From Ignelater luminosus (lineage: Eukaryota; Arthropoda; Insecta; Coleoptera; Elateridae), in the NCBI GenBank assembly GCA_011009095.1, contig VTPC01090028.1, forward strand, positions 219,456 through 283,455: DNA of 64,000 bases. Direction: 5' to 3'. The position numbers were made by a program, and so were the translations under genes. Under the pieces are notes generated by a model, which made no database searches, was not told the DNA's origin, and saw only the letters and a program-made list of their open reading frames with translations. Shown piece by piece: positions 25,681-40,828 of the stretch; within the stretch, counting starts at the first letter, position 1, and every line of letters begins with the position of its first letter.

Positions 25681-26670
25681 ATTTGTTTCACTTACTTTGG
25701 AAATGCGTTCTAACAAGGATAACTTTGCAGCTTTGATATTTTGCATCATTCAAAACGATAGTTTCTGCCCTGGGCTCCATATCACTGAAGGTTTCTTTTA
25801 CTGAAACTTTGCCAGGTTTGTTACTGTTTATTTGAATGTGGACTGTTTTAATTATAGTCAACTTTTTGTATTGATTAAACAATAAGCTTCTACCTGAATG
25901 TCCCAAAACAAGTATTACTCCATATCTATTACTGTAAATGGTGGATTATGCTTAGCAGATGAAACTATAGAATGCAAATCCTTAGGAATGCAGGTGATAC
26001 TTTCTTGCGTTTCTCTCTTCACTAACGAGATATTCATGTTCAATTACATAAAATACATTGTGTACAACCAGAAACATTCACATGAGGCTATGTCATTTTC
26101 CACCCCTTCCCGCTATACTATATTAAGGTCAGAGACGCACCCCAAAATTAAAGCAAGACTGCTGCGCGTTAAAGTAGGAACAAACATTACTTGTTGCATA
26201 TCCATTGATAGGCAGAATATAGTACTACCTGGCTTTTGAGATTCTATGACATCTTCTTTATTTGTTTACAGAGTTTTCTTTACTTTCCTGAGGTATAGTT
26301 CAAGTTTGGCCCTGCTGCCTGTTACATTAGCGTGTATTTGAGAGACCTACCCTTGACACGTGTTACAAGTGTCCACGCTTGGATGGCAAAATGTTAACTT
26401 AGAAAAATATTTCTTAAAGACAAAACTGTAATACTTGTAGGATACTGACAAACTAGGATTCATTTCCAGAAATGCTTTATGCAACCTATTAATGTTGAGA
26501 TCAGAACGTAAATATTCACAATCACATCTTGCTCTACTATAATAACTAAAATTTCTTGGGATTGATAGAATATGTTCTTTGAATTCTTTTCGATCAGCAT
26601 TAGTAAATTTCGGTGTTTTATTGTTTGGGTTTCCACATAATTGGTGCGTTTTCTTTTTTTATTTGTTCTT
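25680..26670 (-). pseudogene. relic of an uncharacterised transposon-derived protein family, copy 1
   Basis: On the minus strand an open stretch of about 105 codons (26665-26350) reads RKEFKEHILSIPRNFSYYSR, then EYLRSDLNINRLHKAF and HPSVDTCNTC before a TAG. The same frame continues past the stop (LELYLRKVKK). A second frame then gives CLSMDMQQVMFVPTLT, and from 25906 LGHSGRSLLF. This order (EYL.xDLNI, HPxVDTCNTC, D-x-QQ, GHS) matches a family I know from many insect genomes. It is usually annotated as uncharacterised and is probably a domesticated or mobile DDE-type element. Stops and shifts mark it as dead. The relic at 47.5-48.0 kb carries the C-terminal part of the same family. Confidence 0.5.
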
Positions 26671-26984
26671 TACAATGACCTCGATTGTCTTAGCGTTATT
26701 ATGCAAATGTTTATAAGTCTTTTTACAAACCTGAAGTAAAAAACATTCCCCATTCGGCATAGTATAACATATAGCAGTTTAACGTCTGTTAGGTTTTTGA
26801 GTTTCGTATGTTCCATTTCTTCTTCTCTGTATTTGCGTATGTTTAATAAGGCCCATTACGTAAGTATATTTTGATGTGTACTACTCGTTTTGTAATATTA
26901 TCAAAACACTCCAAGTCTTCTTTCATATTTAAGAGTTTTACATTGATATGGACACCTGTAGTCAGCCTGTAATATTTAAATAGT

Positions 26985-27962
26985 TGTAATGTCATTTTAA
27001 ATTAGCGCTTAAACGTTCGACTTCTATCTTAATTTAATTTGGAAGTGGATGTTTATTCCTTTCTTTTCTATTATAAAATTTACATTTTTTGAATGGAAAT
27101 TCATTTATTGGGACGTTTATTTTACTTTATAAAATTGTATTTCTGCGTCGAAGCTTGATAATTCATGTTCCGCCGCTAAGACCCAAAGCGTTCCGAAGAA
27201 TTATTTTCCTTTGTGGCGGGGCGACAGTACCATTTACACTGTCGCGTTGGCTTGTAAAATTTCCCTTCCTAATAGCAGGCCCCAAGTATTTACCCTTCGT
27301 TAGTGTGAAAGGGGTTTGTGTTAGCTCGAGTCGTCACGTGTGAGGGCAGCCGCCACTAGGCGATGCGCCCGACACTGTCACTTATCCTTGGGTTTTCGTC
27401 CGATTAACATCGTTAGCAAGCGCGCAGATGACTGGTTATTATGAGTTTCGTTTGAGCAGTTTTTAACTTTTGGTGTTAGGAATTTTATTATGCAAGAGAG
27501 GTCTTGTAAAGATTCCAGAAAAACGTCACCTTGGCGTTCTCCAATCTAGCCATAAAGGAGGCGTAGATTATTTGTTTAGTTTTAAAAATAAGCTGATAGC
27601 TTTTCCTCGGGTAAGTCTATTGGGAAAGTACCTTCCGTAAGTACGTCCAGGGTTATAAATATCTATTGCTCTACCTGTCGATTTGAGAGTACCTGTATTC
27701 AGGGTGGTAATATTTATAACACATTTATACAGTGTGTCGGTCTGTGAGAAGCTACGTGGCTCGGCATAGTATTTTGATCTTCAGCTTCTGGCTCCCTTGG
27801 GATTTTACCATCTTTGAGCTATCTTAAGAGTTCTAGTGAGTTTGAAAGCCGTTCCTTTTATCTTAAAGGTAAGTTTAGATTGAACCCCCCTCCCGTCTTC
27901 GGCGTCGAGCTTCCAAAATTCCGTAACGGGATTAGGCCTCTTTTTCGATTTTTCCTGTTACA
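26985..27962 (+). mobile_element. solo LTR, gypsy-like, copy D
   Basis: It begins TGTAATGTCA and ends CCTGTTACA, with the terminal inverted repeat TGTAA/TTACA. It is flanked by identical 4-bp duplications TAGT (26981-26984 and 27963-27966). It is the inverted counterpart of 37720-38578, with long matching segments such as GACCTCTCTTGCATAATAAA and TTCGTTAGTGTGAAAGGGGT-like sequence, and shares a 3' block (CTTCAGCTTCTGG, AAAGGTAAGTTTAG) with the copies at 50821-53176 and 58900-61065. A 4-bp duplication and TG...CA ends fit Ty3/gypsy-type integration. No gag or pol sequence flanks it. The frame at 27089-27343 inside it is not credible as a gene. Confidence 0.82.
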
Positions 27963-28320
27963 TAGTTTAATAGTTTGTTGTTAATGTTGAGGTTAGAAAC
28001 CACTTACATTTACTTTTTAACTTCTTTCGCCCTGTCCTAAACGAATTATTGCCCCGTTCATGATGTTTTGTAATAGTATTATCCAACATTTTTGCAGTTT
28101 TTAAATACTACGCGCATCAGCTGACATTTGGCACTTAACACCTTTCTTAGATAAGACACTCAACCAGCCTGATAACTGTAGAAATATATTTTAAGGATGT
28201 TACTTCGATTTGGATTTAGTTCTCTTGTACGTAAAATCCCTATTAGTAATCTCAAGTTGTATCTTAGTTACTTGTACTGAGAGCCAACTTCTTAGAGAAA
28301 ATTTCGAGGTTACTCTAGAT

Positions 28321-29900
<1,580 letters not shown>

Positions 29901-29955
29901 TTGGAGAATTTTAATTTATAAAAGTGAATTTTCTAGAGTTTGCCAGAACTTTGAT

Positions 29956-29957
<2 letters not shown>

Positions 29958-30007
<50 letters not shown>
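29958..30007. repeat. (TA)25 microsatellite
   Basis: Fifty bases of uninterrupted TA. It sits exactly at the 3' side of the minus-strand reverse-transcriptase relic and just beyond the hAT relic. Non-LTR elements of several clades end in short tandem repeats, so it may be the expanded tail of that retroelement, or an independent expansion. Confidence 0.95.
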
Positions 30008-30009
<2 letters not shown>

Positions 30010-30010
<1 letters not shown>

Positions 30011-31400
30011 AAACAGCCTCAGTTCTTGGGACCGTTTGTTTCGCAAGAAACGTAATTCTTCTTCTCTTTTTTTTCTCTTGTGACGCTGAAGTTTAGCTTT
30101 TTTGCCATCTTCTAGGTCTGTCAAAAATTCTGTTAGTGTGTGACTTTTGATGTTTTGCCCCGTTTGACTATCTACCCTGTTTCTGTCTCATTCCATATAT
30201 GTACAAGTACATGAACTCTCCAGCTTTGTTTGCTAGCTCTAATGTATCTCATTACGTCTTCTACTTTATATTTGTCTTTATATTATTGCCTCTTATTATG
30301 TCTCCTATACAGACTCTTTTTATTAACATTTTGGCTTCTATGATTGTTGCTTAGGTCAACATTGGACGTCCGCATGTTTTATAAATAATTGGTATTTGTT
30401 TGCGTATTATAGATTCTTGTTTTGTTCTCAATTAACACACGCACATGCGTTTTGCCAAATTATCTCCCTTGCTGCTTTACTGATTAGCCGTGTACCTTGT
30501 GGGTGAGATTTTTTTCTAGCAAAGACATTGTCAGTTTATTGTTTTCCCGTCAAATTCTGTGACGCATCAAATTGCATTTTTCATCACATTTTAAGATGAT
30601 AGTACCTATTACAGGTACAGCGGCGGTTCCAGATCGCCTTTATTCTTTGTCACTAATACAGTATAGTTTGAAAAGTACAATATTTTAAGTTGTTTACTTT
30701 CCATTGATTTTATTTTGCATCTGATATATTTTGATCCACAATAATGTCGAACAGAGTAGAGATTAGGCTGCCATCTTCCTTTATTCCTGATTGTATTAAT
30801 ACTTCTTTTGTTAAGCCGTCAGTAGTTTTAATATTGCATGTAGTGTTTAAGTTCTCTAATAATTTTTAGACATTTGTTACTGATACCAAATTATTGCAAA
30901 GTTTGAATCGTATCTTTAGACTGGACTCAATCAAAGACTTGCTTTAATTTGATGGCTTATTGAATTCGATGCTTTTTCCAAATTTTTAGATGATAAATTA
31001 ATTTATGTATCTTGAAAAGATCCTTGTTCGTCGCTAATTCCAACAGACTCGGTTGTTCTTGTTGAAACTATTTTGGGTACACTACCTAACAGAATTATCC
31101 CTCTGTAGTTCTCTAATTTGTTCTGAATGCTTTCGTCAAGATGAGAATAGTTATACCTATCTTCCATTCTATTCTGGAATAGTATTATTTTGGTTACAAT
31201 TCCAAGACGTGTTTGATTCGCTCTCCATATTTTCTTTTTTCTTCTTTTCGTCGTGTTGTCTCTATAAAATTCGTTAATCATGTGAAACTTTGTTTGCAGT
31301 TCTTTGAGCACTTGTTTCACCAAGTTTTTTCCTTTATCCTGAATTACTGTCCAATTTCTTGTTTTGAATGCATAAGGCTCTATATGCATATAACACAACT
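30010..31400 (-). pseudogene. non-LTR retrotransposon reverse-transcriptase relic
   Basis: On the minus strand, 31398-31003 is open and includes SHLDESIQNKLENYRGIILL, the NYRGI(S)LL entry motif of endonuclease-type non-LTR reverse transcriptases. Downstream, at about 30855-30730, TTDGLTKEVLIQSGIKEDGS is followed by LISTLFDIIVDQ, equivalent to the GxRQGDSLSPTLFNI motif with Arg-Gln changed. Near 30390, IYKTCGRPMLT resembles the post-polymerase LYKTLIRPVLTY segment. Near 30100-30060, RPRRWQKS and SASQE recall the RPPKRW tail motif. Stops are frequent. Clade is uncertain. The 3' end abuts (TA)25. Confidence 0.62.
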
Positions 31401-31439
31401 TTGCAAGATTTTACCCAACGCCAAAGCCGCTAACCAAAG

Positions 31440-34400
31440 CTAGTTCGATACATTAAACTTTCTGTGTCAAGGTGTATTGTTGAAAAAATTTTTTTCATAG
31501 TGAAAAACAAGCTTGTAAGCTCGATTATTTAATGTATCACTTTTGAACTTCTACCGGATGATTTATATTTTATAACTTAATTGCAAGATACTGATAAATA
31601 TCGTACTTACTTATATTACTTAAAATCGATTCCGGAAGACAAAATCGCGAATTTTGTGATTTGAAATAGGAAATGCAGTAGATCTTGAACATCAAAAGTG
31701 CAAAACTTTAATAACAAATTTCAATAAGCTTCTGAACTGAATTGTCCTTTCTACTATTTATCTTTATTGTGTTGGTTTATTTGGTCTAAAAAATTAACAT
31801 TACGATAGTTCTCAAGCATTCAACAAACGTAATATATCGCCATCAGTGCAATTCAGCACTTTGGCAAAGGATTAACAAAAATCCAATTTATTGCACTTCT
31901 TCTCTCTTTGAGAATTGGGATAGAATATTCTTCCAAATGAATAGAGTCGCATCTCATCTTTGCTTTTTGTGATCTTGGACTGAATGATAGATGACAGATA
32001 CCTTGAGTGTTCCTGTATTCTAAGTAGTAAAACTGTTCTTATTCATTGCTTTGTGGAAGAATGAAGAAGACTTGGAACAATCTAAAATTCTATTCTGCAG
32101 AAATTGCGTCATTGCGACGAACTAAAAGGCATATTGTCAGAGATTATCTGTTTTGTGCCAGATTACAGTCACGCTCAATGTGGTTTTCTTTCCCCGCTAA
32201 TTTTTCCAAGCCCGTTCCCTTGGTGGCGGTTTTACTAGATAGTAGTGGAATCTCGTTAATCGCAAATCAAAAATTAGAAGACAAAAGATGCGCTTTTAAG
32301 CAATTCTAGGAAATTTTTCAAAATAGTTGCCTAACCAAATAGAGGTAAAATGCCTGGATTGTTAAGTTGTTTAAGCTTAACAAATTTAATATACCAGTTG
32401 ACGTCTGACCAAAATCTCGATGTCTCTGATAACCAACTGTTCCTTGTAGATAACTTTGCACCATGCCTGAGTCTATTTCCTGTCGCCGAATATTGTAGTT
32501 TATCCGCCCGCAATTTTCTAATCTTTTAGTACAAGCCCATTTTTAATAACATGGTGTTTCAATTTAAAAAGTAGCTCATGATTGTTTTTCAGATAAGTTT
32601 ATTAGTTAGCAATAAGGTATTTCTTTTGGACCAACGTAATTTTAACAAAAAACATTATTCTTGGAATCATTTTGTTTCGAAAGCACAAGCTTGTGATAAG
32701 GCTCAAAAGATGGTATCTCAAAGTCCATGCTGACTTTAAGGACCCCATACATCCATAATCTACACTTACATAAGTGAAATAATTTTGATATTGACCTGTT
32801 GCATCAATTTCCCCTCATGTACTGAAACGTTAGATACTGTTTTAGTTGACAGGGTGAGGTTAGTTCAAAAATGTCTTTTTTGAAAGAACAAATTGAGTGA
32901 ACAATAACTACTTGCGGCAAGGATCCAATTCACAGACTTCCGTTCGCTACATTATTATATTGGCTAGAGAGTAGTTACTTGCAACTTTGAAACGTAATCT
33001 TGTAACAGTTGTACATAATAATATTTACCTCTGAACACAGATACTTTATTAAAACTGCGTCTGGCGTATCATGAAGTATTTTCACAATTTAAATTCTGAT
33101 AGTTTCTAAAGATTTGGCAATAACTGCTTGATAATATTCTCAATATCACTCATTAATTTTGTCCACAACACTGTTTGTCTAGCTTAAATGGGATTCGTAC
33201 AATAATTGCCTTGACAACATTATGAAAATATACATAACCCTATATAAATCATAAGAGTGATTTTATTTTGTAATTTAAATTACTTTGACGTTATCTGATA
33301 ATTCATGTTTTGTGGTTGGTCATTCTTCTGAATAATACTGTTTAATGCTATATTTCTCAACCTTTTTAAGGCTGTCACTCCCTTTGATAAAATCAGTGAC
33401 ATCCCTCTCACATTTACAGAAATTAACACTTACACACGAGTGCTTATATTTTTGTTATTATTACTGACTTGTTAAGCTGGTGTCGCGCCCTAAATAACCA
33501 CAAAAACAGATAATCGCTAAACAGTAATCTTACATCACGTAAATATTAAATAGCAGTCAGAAAACTCAGGAGGAAATTAAAACTATTAAGTTGATCTACG
33601 GACTAGTATTTCTGTACTTTTACTACTACGATTCTATTTTAGACAAATTATAAATAAATCAGCAACTCATCAGAAAGTTGTTACAGGCTACTTCTTGCCT
33701 GTATCTTTTTATATTTCATTGGGAAGTAAATAAAAAAAGTCAAACAAAAATAGAAATGTTTCACATAAAAAAAGAAGTAAACAGCATAAACTTTAGACTT
33801 CTTGTTACATCTGTGATGTCATAAATAATTTTCTGATCAAATAAAAATAGAAAATTTTGTAGATATAACTCTTTCTTAGCAAAACTGCAAACAGTTTTCC
33901 ACTACCGGTTGAACTATAGCCGCTACAGGAAAATAAGTACAACAAAGTTTCTAAGTTCGTAACTTAGGATGCATAAATACTTGAATGTCGAGGAAACATT
34001 AATTTCACAATTTTCCCAAAAGTAATGGAGTCGTAAAACTTTATATTCTTCGCCATAACAACTTTTAATGTTTTTTATTAGAATAAATAGTTCACGAACT
34101 TGTTATCACAACGTGACGTTGTGCAATCGTATAATCTTAATATCTCCGGGCGTATCTCAATCATAACATTTGTATAATTAAATGTAAATAATGCAACAAA
34201 TTGCAGTGAATTTAGAAATAATAAATAATTCCCGCTTGAGTTGGCTTTGGGCCTGTAATAATAATCGTAAAAAAACTTATTGCTAATGAAAACGATTTAT
34301 AATTTGTAAACACAATCTTCCGTCAGGAAAGTTAAAAAAAAAGAAAGGTGAAAAGCATTTTTAGAAAATATACGATACTTTCCTCAATTTCTGTATTTAA

Positions 34401-37400
34401 AGTAATTCAAAATATTAGACTTGCAAAGTAAGACAAATAAAAGTCTGCATTAGGAAATTTATGTAAGCAAACAAAACAAAACAACACGAAATTAATTAGT
34501 TTTGCGTGTTTCCCAGATGAGAACAATTTTACCAATGAAATGCCTTCAAAACAATAGAGTAATATACTTGGTAAATTTGATTCAGATAAAGTTCCAACGA
34601 GTAAATTCCGTTTTTAGTGTATTCTAATTAACATTTGAGGTTGCATATTGTTCTATTAATTCGTTTAAACCTAAAATTGCAGAATTAAATTGTTATATCT
34701 CGCAAGCTTTTATGAAAATGTCAAGGGTTCAAGTAAGTCATAAACATAATTGCTACATTTACGCGAATATCGTGTCGTTCATTACGGAATTATTAGTAAA
34801 TGGGGACAACGAGCACTTATCATTATCAAACTAATTGGTTTATTGCATTATTGAGAAATGAAATTAAAAAGAATTCCTACTACTACCTGTCTAGAAATCG
34901 TATTAATTCGTCTATAAAATTTCACTTATTGCAAATTAACCCAATTTAGTAAAGTTAACATTATTAAAATTAACTTAACCCCTTTAGTCTATCTTATCAC
35001 GGTCTTGTAGGGTAACTTAGGCAAACTTTACTTTGAGATTAGATTTAACTTAACACTTTCGCTTTAGTACTTAGTACAACTTTCTGGTATTTTGGAAGAT
35101 ATACATATATTACGAATTAATGGTTCCTTGGGAAAATGGAAAAGTAGTAAATTATCGAAGTTAACAAGATAGTGGAACGTAATTAAAATTAAGTACAAAT
35201 TTAGGTAACTTTCTGGAGGTATTACAAATAAAATGTATAAAAAAGTAGATAACAAACGAAAAATGTCAATTAATTCTTCACATGAATTTTGACTAAAACA
35301 GAGACAAATAATGAAACAATAATTAGATTCTCCTGTGTCCCACGATGATTCTATCATTATTTCGAATTTAATAGTCTGTTGTATTTTGACTAACAATAAG
35401 TTGACCTTTCGTATTTCGTGACTCTCATTAAGCTCCTTACTATACTAGTTTTAGTACATAGTAGAAATATCATGTAATTACAAAACTGAAATAGTAATCT
35501 AACCAAAGTTCCAGCCTACTCATTCATTACATTATGAAATATCTATTAGGAGTGGAATTGTGGTAATCAATCAACATACCTTAATTGGATTTTTTCAAGT
35601 TTAAGTAACTACCTTTTGTGTAAACTAACAAATAAACTTGTCTCTGCCTGATTCAGAATTTGTTCTGGGTTTCTTGCAGTTTTCATTTGATACACTTTTT
35701 TAGTAACCTCTAGATGATGTGACGTATTAAATTTTATCATATTTAACTACCGCCTTTAAATCTCAATCTGAATTGTGACCATAACTCGAAAAGTTGGTAA
35801 AAATAAATTACACCGACGTTCTTGCTTTAAAACACGTGGCATTAGTTTATCTCTAAGCAAACGGCATTTTGTTCTACGAAGTCTACAATAGATTGAGTGA
35901 TGTATGAACCTACCTTTGTCACTCTTAAATACTAAACATGTCCTAATTTCCCTAATCTCTGTAACTTTGTATGTGACTACCCAACCCAATTTTACAAACT
36001 ATCAGTATATTACACAGAATATTTTCTGTGTATAAAGAGTTTTCTTATCAAGTGACCCATAGAAACAAAAACAAAATGATATGTCTCTGATCAATCCATT
36101 CAGACAGTTTTTATTTCGACAAGCTGTCTAATTGCGATTTATTGATTAATCACTACAGATTAACTTTAGATTGAAAACTGATGCTGACAATTCAGCAACA
36201 GTCATTTATGATATAAAGACAAATGGTACCAGTACATACATTCATCCACCAATATATTGAAATACTGCAGAAAAATTCCAATAGCTTCAACAATGAACCC
36301 AACAGTTCGTGCAATTTTCTCAGTTTAACTTTCCTAATGATTACAGAAGAATTAAGCATCCAAGGTAACAATTACTTCCACGTTTTCCAAATAATTTGTT
36401 TCAAATTCAATTAACAACGCGTGAACATTTCTATAACATTTAAAACTGAAACTTTCCACAATATTAAATTCACATCAAGACTTAGCTTTTATAGGAAAAT
36501 ATTTAATTTCGATCCACAGTTTGCTATCTTATTTTGTACTGATAAAAGAACACTAAAGTTTTGCTCGACTAACTTTTTTGGAATTAAGTTGTTCTAATCA
36601 AGATTAAAACACATAACTTGTTAAATTAAAATTTATTTTTGTACTGCAATTATAACGTAACTAGAATATTGGTCAGCGCAAGACTTAATCGTGCAAGGCA
36701 ATGTCCATACTTTGGAACTACATCTTGAAAAGTAACTCCATGCAACACGCCTTATTTGCTTATCGGGCCGTTTTCTCTTTACTTTTCATGCATGCATGCA
36801 ACAAAGCAAGTAGATTAGAAAGCTACATCATGATTGAGACACCCCTCAGAACACAGAAAATAACGCTAAACTAATAAATAGGCCCGGTACACAAAACCTG
36901 AGAAGCCTGATATAACATAACCATGTTTTGCTAACAATGAAATTTATTTTAGCCAAGGAATCTTACCATAAAAATATTAAAATAAACTCTTCCTTTTCAA
37001 AGGAAAAAAATTTCTAAGTTCAGAAAATCTAGTTTGTACTGAAACAGTATTATAATATTCACAACACCCCTTGCCTTTCCTAAAACTCCAGTTCATTGTT
37101 AAAAACACACCTGAGTTCCTAAAGTTATCTGTCCTCAAATAAAAGAATAAATCAGTAAATCATGATATTTTACTACACCAATGAAAACGATTTTCCAAAA
37201 TATGGATTCAAAATAAAATCAAATTTTTAATCTTCAGCACTGTCCGAATATATTAATGTGGTTTCTAATTTATGGTATTGTATAAGAACAGTCCTAATGC
37301 GATACCAAAGTAGAATCTTTGGAGATTTTATAATATTTACCTTTAGAAAGACTTCTTCGATTGCAAAATGTTTCCTACAGACAAAGATAATCTTAGTTCA

Positions 37401-37715
37401 AGCGTAACTGAAAATACTTTCATATTGGAAAAATAAGATTAACACAGCCTTTTCTTGGTGAAAACCTTTCAAAATTTAAAATAGAAAGAGAGAAAATCTT
37501 GATAATTGTATGAGGTATATTTGAATGATCATTATTTTTTGGAATCGAAGGCTATATCATAATCCTCTGTAACTTTATCGTAATTATGACATGATTCTAG
37601 GTGAGGCCAAAAAACGAGACTGTAAGCTTGTGGTGGTTTTAAATGAATTGTAACAACTTGGTAAGGTGTCTTTGTATTAGAATGCAAACTTGACACCAGT
37701 TTTCGATCAGTGTAA
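31440..37715. other. AT-rich stretch, no supported gene
   Basis: No coding signal that I trust. Frames at 32046-32309, 35396-35064 and 35989-35756 show no family motif and no paired splice sites. A possible degenerate hAT terminal sequence near 33.34 kb is listed separately. Confidence 0.45.
33342..33510. mobile_element. possible small hAT-type non-autonomous remnant
   Basis: TATTTCTCAACCTTTTTAAG followed by GCTGTCACTCCCTTTG resembles the terminal sequence of hAT non-autonomous elements (TTCTCAACCTTTTT plus a CACGCCC/CACTCCC block). About 130 bp later GTGTCGCGCCC could be part of the opposite side. I found no clean second terminus or 8-bp duplication, so this is tentative. Confidence 0.3.
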
Positions 37716-37719
37716 CAAC

Positions 37720-38578
37720 TGTAACAGGAAAAAGCTAAAAAAGAGGCTTTATGCCCGTAGCTCAAAGTCGAAGACGGGGGCAACGGTTCAACCTAAACTT
37801 ACCTTTAAAACAAAAGGAAAAGCTCACACACTCACTAAAATTCTCAAAATAATTGGAGAATGGTAAAGCCTAAGGTCGCCAGAAGCTGAAGATCTAAAGC
37901 ACTATGCCGGCCCACGCAGCTCCTCGCAGACGAAGAAAATTATCATGGCTAATATGCCAAACTTATTTACGAGACCACACAATATTTTTGTCCGTTAAGG
38001 CGACGTTTTTCTGGAATTTTTACAAGACCTCTCTTGCATAATAAAATTTTCAACACCTATATTTAGTTGCACAACGGGCTTGTAAAAAAAAGAAAACAAT
38101 CAGCGCGCTTGCTGTCGTAGTTCACAGGACGAAGACCGGAGATCAAGTGACGCTTCGAGCTACTTTGCCTTGCGGGCGGTTACCCTTTACGTGACGACTC
38201 GAATTAACACAAACCCCGTTTACACTAACGAAGGGTAATGCACATGGGACCTGCCATTAGAAATGGAAAATTTTACAAGCCGACTCGGCGTTGTAAACGG
38301 TACTTGAATATTTGCAACGCTTCAAAGGAGCAATAATTTCTCGGAATTCTGTCTGCCTCAGCAACAAGAAAAATCTTGTCGAAACACGAATTATCAAGCC
38401 TCGACGCAGGAATATAATTTTATAAAGTAAAATAACCGTCTCAATGAATGACTTCCTATTTAATAAAATAAACCAATGCAAATTTTACAATAGAAAAAAA
38501 AGGGAATAAATATCTACTTCTAAATTAAATTAAGATAGAAGTCGGATGATTTCGCATTAATTTCAAAATGACATTACA
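37720..38578 (-). mobile_element. solo LTR, gypsy-like, copy C
   Basis: On the minus strand it starts TGTAATGTCATTTTGA at 38578 and ends TTTTTCCTGTTACA at 37720. It is flanked by perfect 4-bp duplications CAAC (37716-37719 and 38579-38582). It matches 26985-27962 over most of its length in opposite orientation, with substitutions and small indels that make it about 120 bp shorter. No internal retroelement genes are present, so it is a solo LTR left by LTR-LTR recombination. Confidence 0.85.
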
Positions 38579-38582
38579 CAAC

Positions 38583-40826
38583 TTAAAAGATTGCTTATTC
38601 GAACAGCACAAAATTAATACTCATTCTAGTAACAGTTCGGCTTTAAAGAACTTACCTTGTTTGGGTATCAAATACAGTAATAGATAACAAATCCATCATA
38701 CGATTATATTCAATAAATAGAAGAAACAACAAACATACCAAAACATTGAGCACCAGTATTTTCTTTAAATTCTGAGAAAATACAAGTCCAGGATAGATTT
38801 ACTATTTATTAATAATGCACAAAAAAGCAAAGTAAGACAAAACCAATCAACACATTTTATTGCAGTTCAAGAAGCAAGAAAAAAATTATACAAACAAGTA
38901 CATCAAGTTTAAAATTTTATTCTTTTTTAAAACTCAAGCTGGAGATAACGCCATCCAAATTTTATTTTAATTTACAGTTAACTATATTAGTAATAAATTA
39001 ATATCAACAATTTAGTACTATAGTGATATTTCTTATAAGATTTTCCAATCTTGTTACGCAATATCGTTTTTTCAAATTCCAGCCCAGACAAACTATCTGA
39101 GTACGAAATCATACCCAGATTTATACATCGTAATTATTCGAATTTTGCTTGACTCACTCATAGAGTTTCCTCTGTTGATTTCGAAAAAATCCGATCACTT
39201 AAAACCGTAAGCCCGTTAAGCGCTAAATTTAAAATATTGGAGTGACTGAACCTATAAAAGTTAATTTAAAAGGGCAGTCAATGATTTTCGATTTTTATTT
39301 TACATTTTTAATTTAAATTAGAAACTTTTAAAAATTATCAAACGAAAATAAGATTCTTATGAGAGAAAACAAAAAATATCTGAAAACGTTAAAATACACA
39401 TTTATATTATGAAAAGTAACGAACTGTTACATCAGACCATAACGCGACTTCTGCTTTGAATTGTAATACTTTAAAAACATCATTGTCTTTCATTTTGGGA
39501 TTGTAGAAGATAAAATATTTCTTATCGTCTGGTTTCTAACTGGATGACTGTGTGCTTGGAGCATTTTTGTATTTTCAGTAATTGACTTTAGTTCTCATTA
39601 CAGTGTTGCTTATCATATTAAATACTTCAAATAATGTCGAGTTTAGCTTTGTCATCGTTACTCCTGTTGTATTTATTTAACTTTCAACCACTCTCCGAGT
39701 TTTTGTTTCGGTTACAATTTTTAGATTTAGAATTTTCATTTAACTTTTCCTAATAGGTAAATATTTTGAGTTCTAAATATATTTATAATTGTACACTGTG
39801 GTATTTGCTTAAACCGTCTTCTAGGTCACGAATGAGATTTTTGGCAAACTTTTTGCTGTGGCCGTTATAATTTTATATTACAACAAAACTTTCTGCTGCA
39901 AGATTAGTAAAATTATGTAAAGATTAAATATGGTACCTGTAAATAAAGCGTGTTCTATCTTCAACAGTTATGTAACATAATAGTCAGTTTTGGAATGTTC
40001 GGTCAAGTAGTCTTATGACTATTATACAAAGTCCGATGGAAACACAAATCTTCAGCATGTTGAGGTGGTCTCAGCAGGCTCTTAGATTACTTCGTCAGCT
40101 CAAAACAACTGGGATTGGATTTTTATGCGTCGGAGTTAAATGGAATGTGAGTCGTTCCTGACGATCGGTAGATGCTTCTAGACGGCATGTCTTTGTAGAT
40201 GCCTTTATACTTTCTGGCTGCCTTTACCAAACTGCCGGTGTTCAAACAACAAATTGCAAATAACGGATTCATTTTTTCTTAGAACCCGTTCATTGATTTG
40301 AGTTTTCAAATTAATGAGAGAATCTCAAGCTTAACATTGTTCTTCAGTACCCCTAGAGAGCATTTTCAGTTATCTTTCTGGACGTCATAACAAAATCTGG
40401 TCTCTTCCACTCTTTTCAGGAAAGAAACTGAGTCGGTCCTGCTGCCAAACTTGAAATCCCATTTGGAGAGACAAATGTTAAAAGTAAGCAGAGGAAAGGT
40501 TGATGTATGAATTTCTATCAAACCCCTAACGAATAAATTAAACTTCCCAATTTCGTTAATAATTATCTTATTTTTCTTTAGTAGGTATATCCACTTTACT
40601 TGGATATCGACTGTTTTCTATGGTTAGCTATACAAAACATCAAATCAGAAATCTGCCTATGAATATATGATCAAAGAAATCTCGCAACACTTTCATCAGT
40701 AGCAGATATTTTTGAGTGGTTACGGTGGTACTTCTCAATATTCCTAAAATATCACGAGATTATTTTAAAATCGATTGACTTAAAACTCATTTAACGAGCT
40801 AATAGTTTATTGAGTGTTTGGAGCTA
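38583..40826. other. AT-rich stretch, nothing recognised
   Basis: No open frame, repeat or RNA gene that I can support between solo LTR copy C and mariner copy 1. Confidence 0.5.
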
Positions 40827-40828
40827 TA

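Noticed and set aside
27089-27343. 84-codon frame inside solo LTR copy D, with a partial counterpart in copy C
   Set aside because: Lies wholly within an LTR; similarity between copies is explained by shared ancestry of the repeat and the frames are not both preserved.
30615-30640. CAGCGGCGGTTCC, similar to the hAT end at 28321
   Set aside because: Extra bases inside the motif and wrong orientation to be the missing right terminus.
35064-35396. 110-codon minus-strand frame
   Set aside because: AT-driven composition, no motif, no paired splice signals.
36788-36802. CATGCATGCATGC short repeat
   Set aside because: Only three units, expected by chance in a window this size.
37719-37802. Apparent short intron (GTAAGT ... 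TTTTTCCTGTTACAG) at the 3' end of the LTR copies
   Set aside because: The final AG is formed partly by the 4-bp target duplication outside the LTR, so the acceptor is not a property of the element; the donor alone is kept as a finding.
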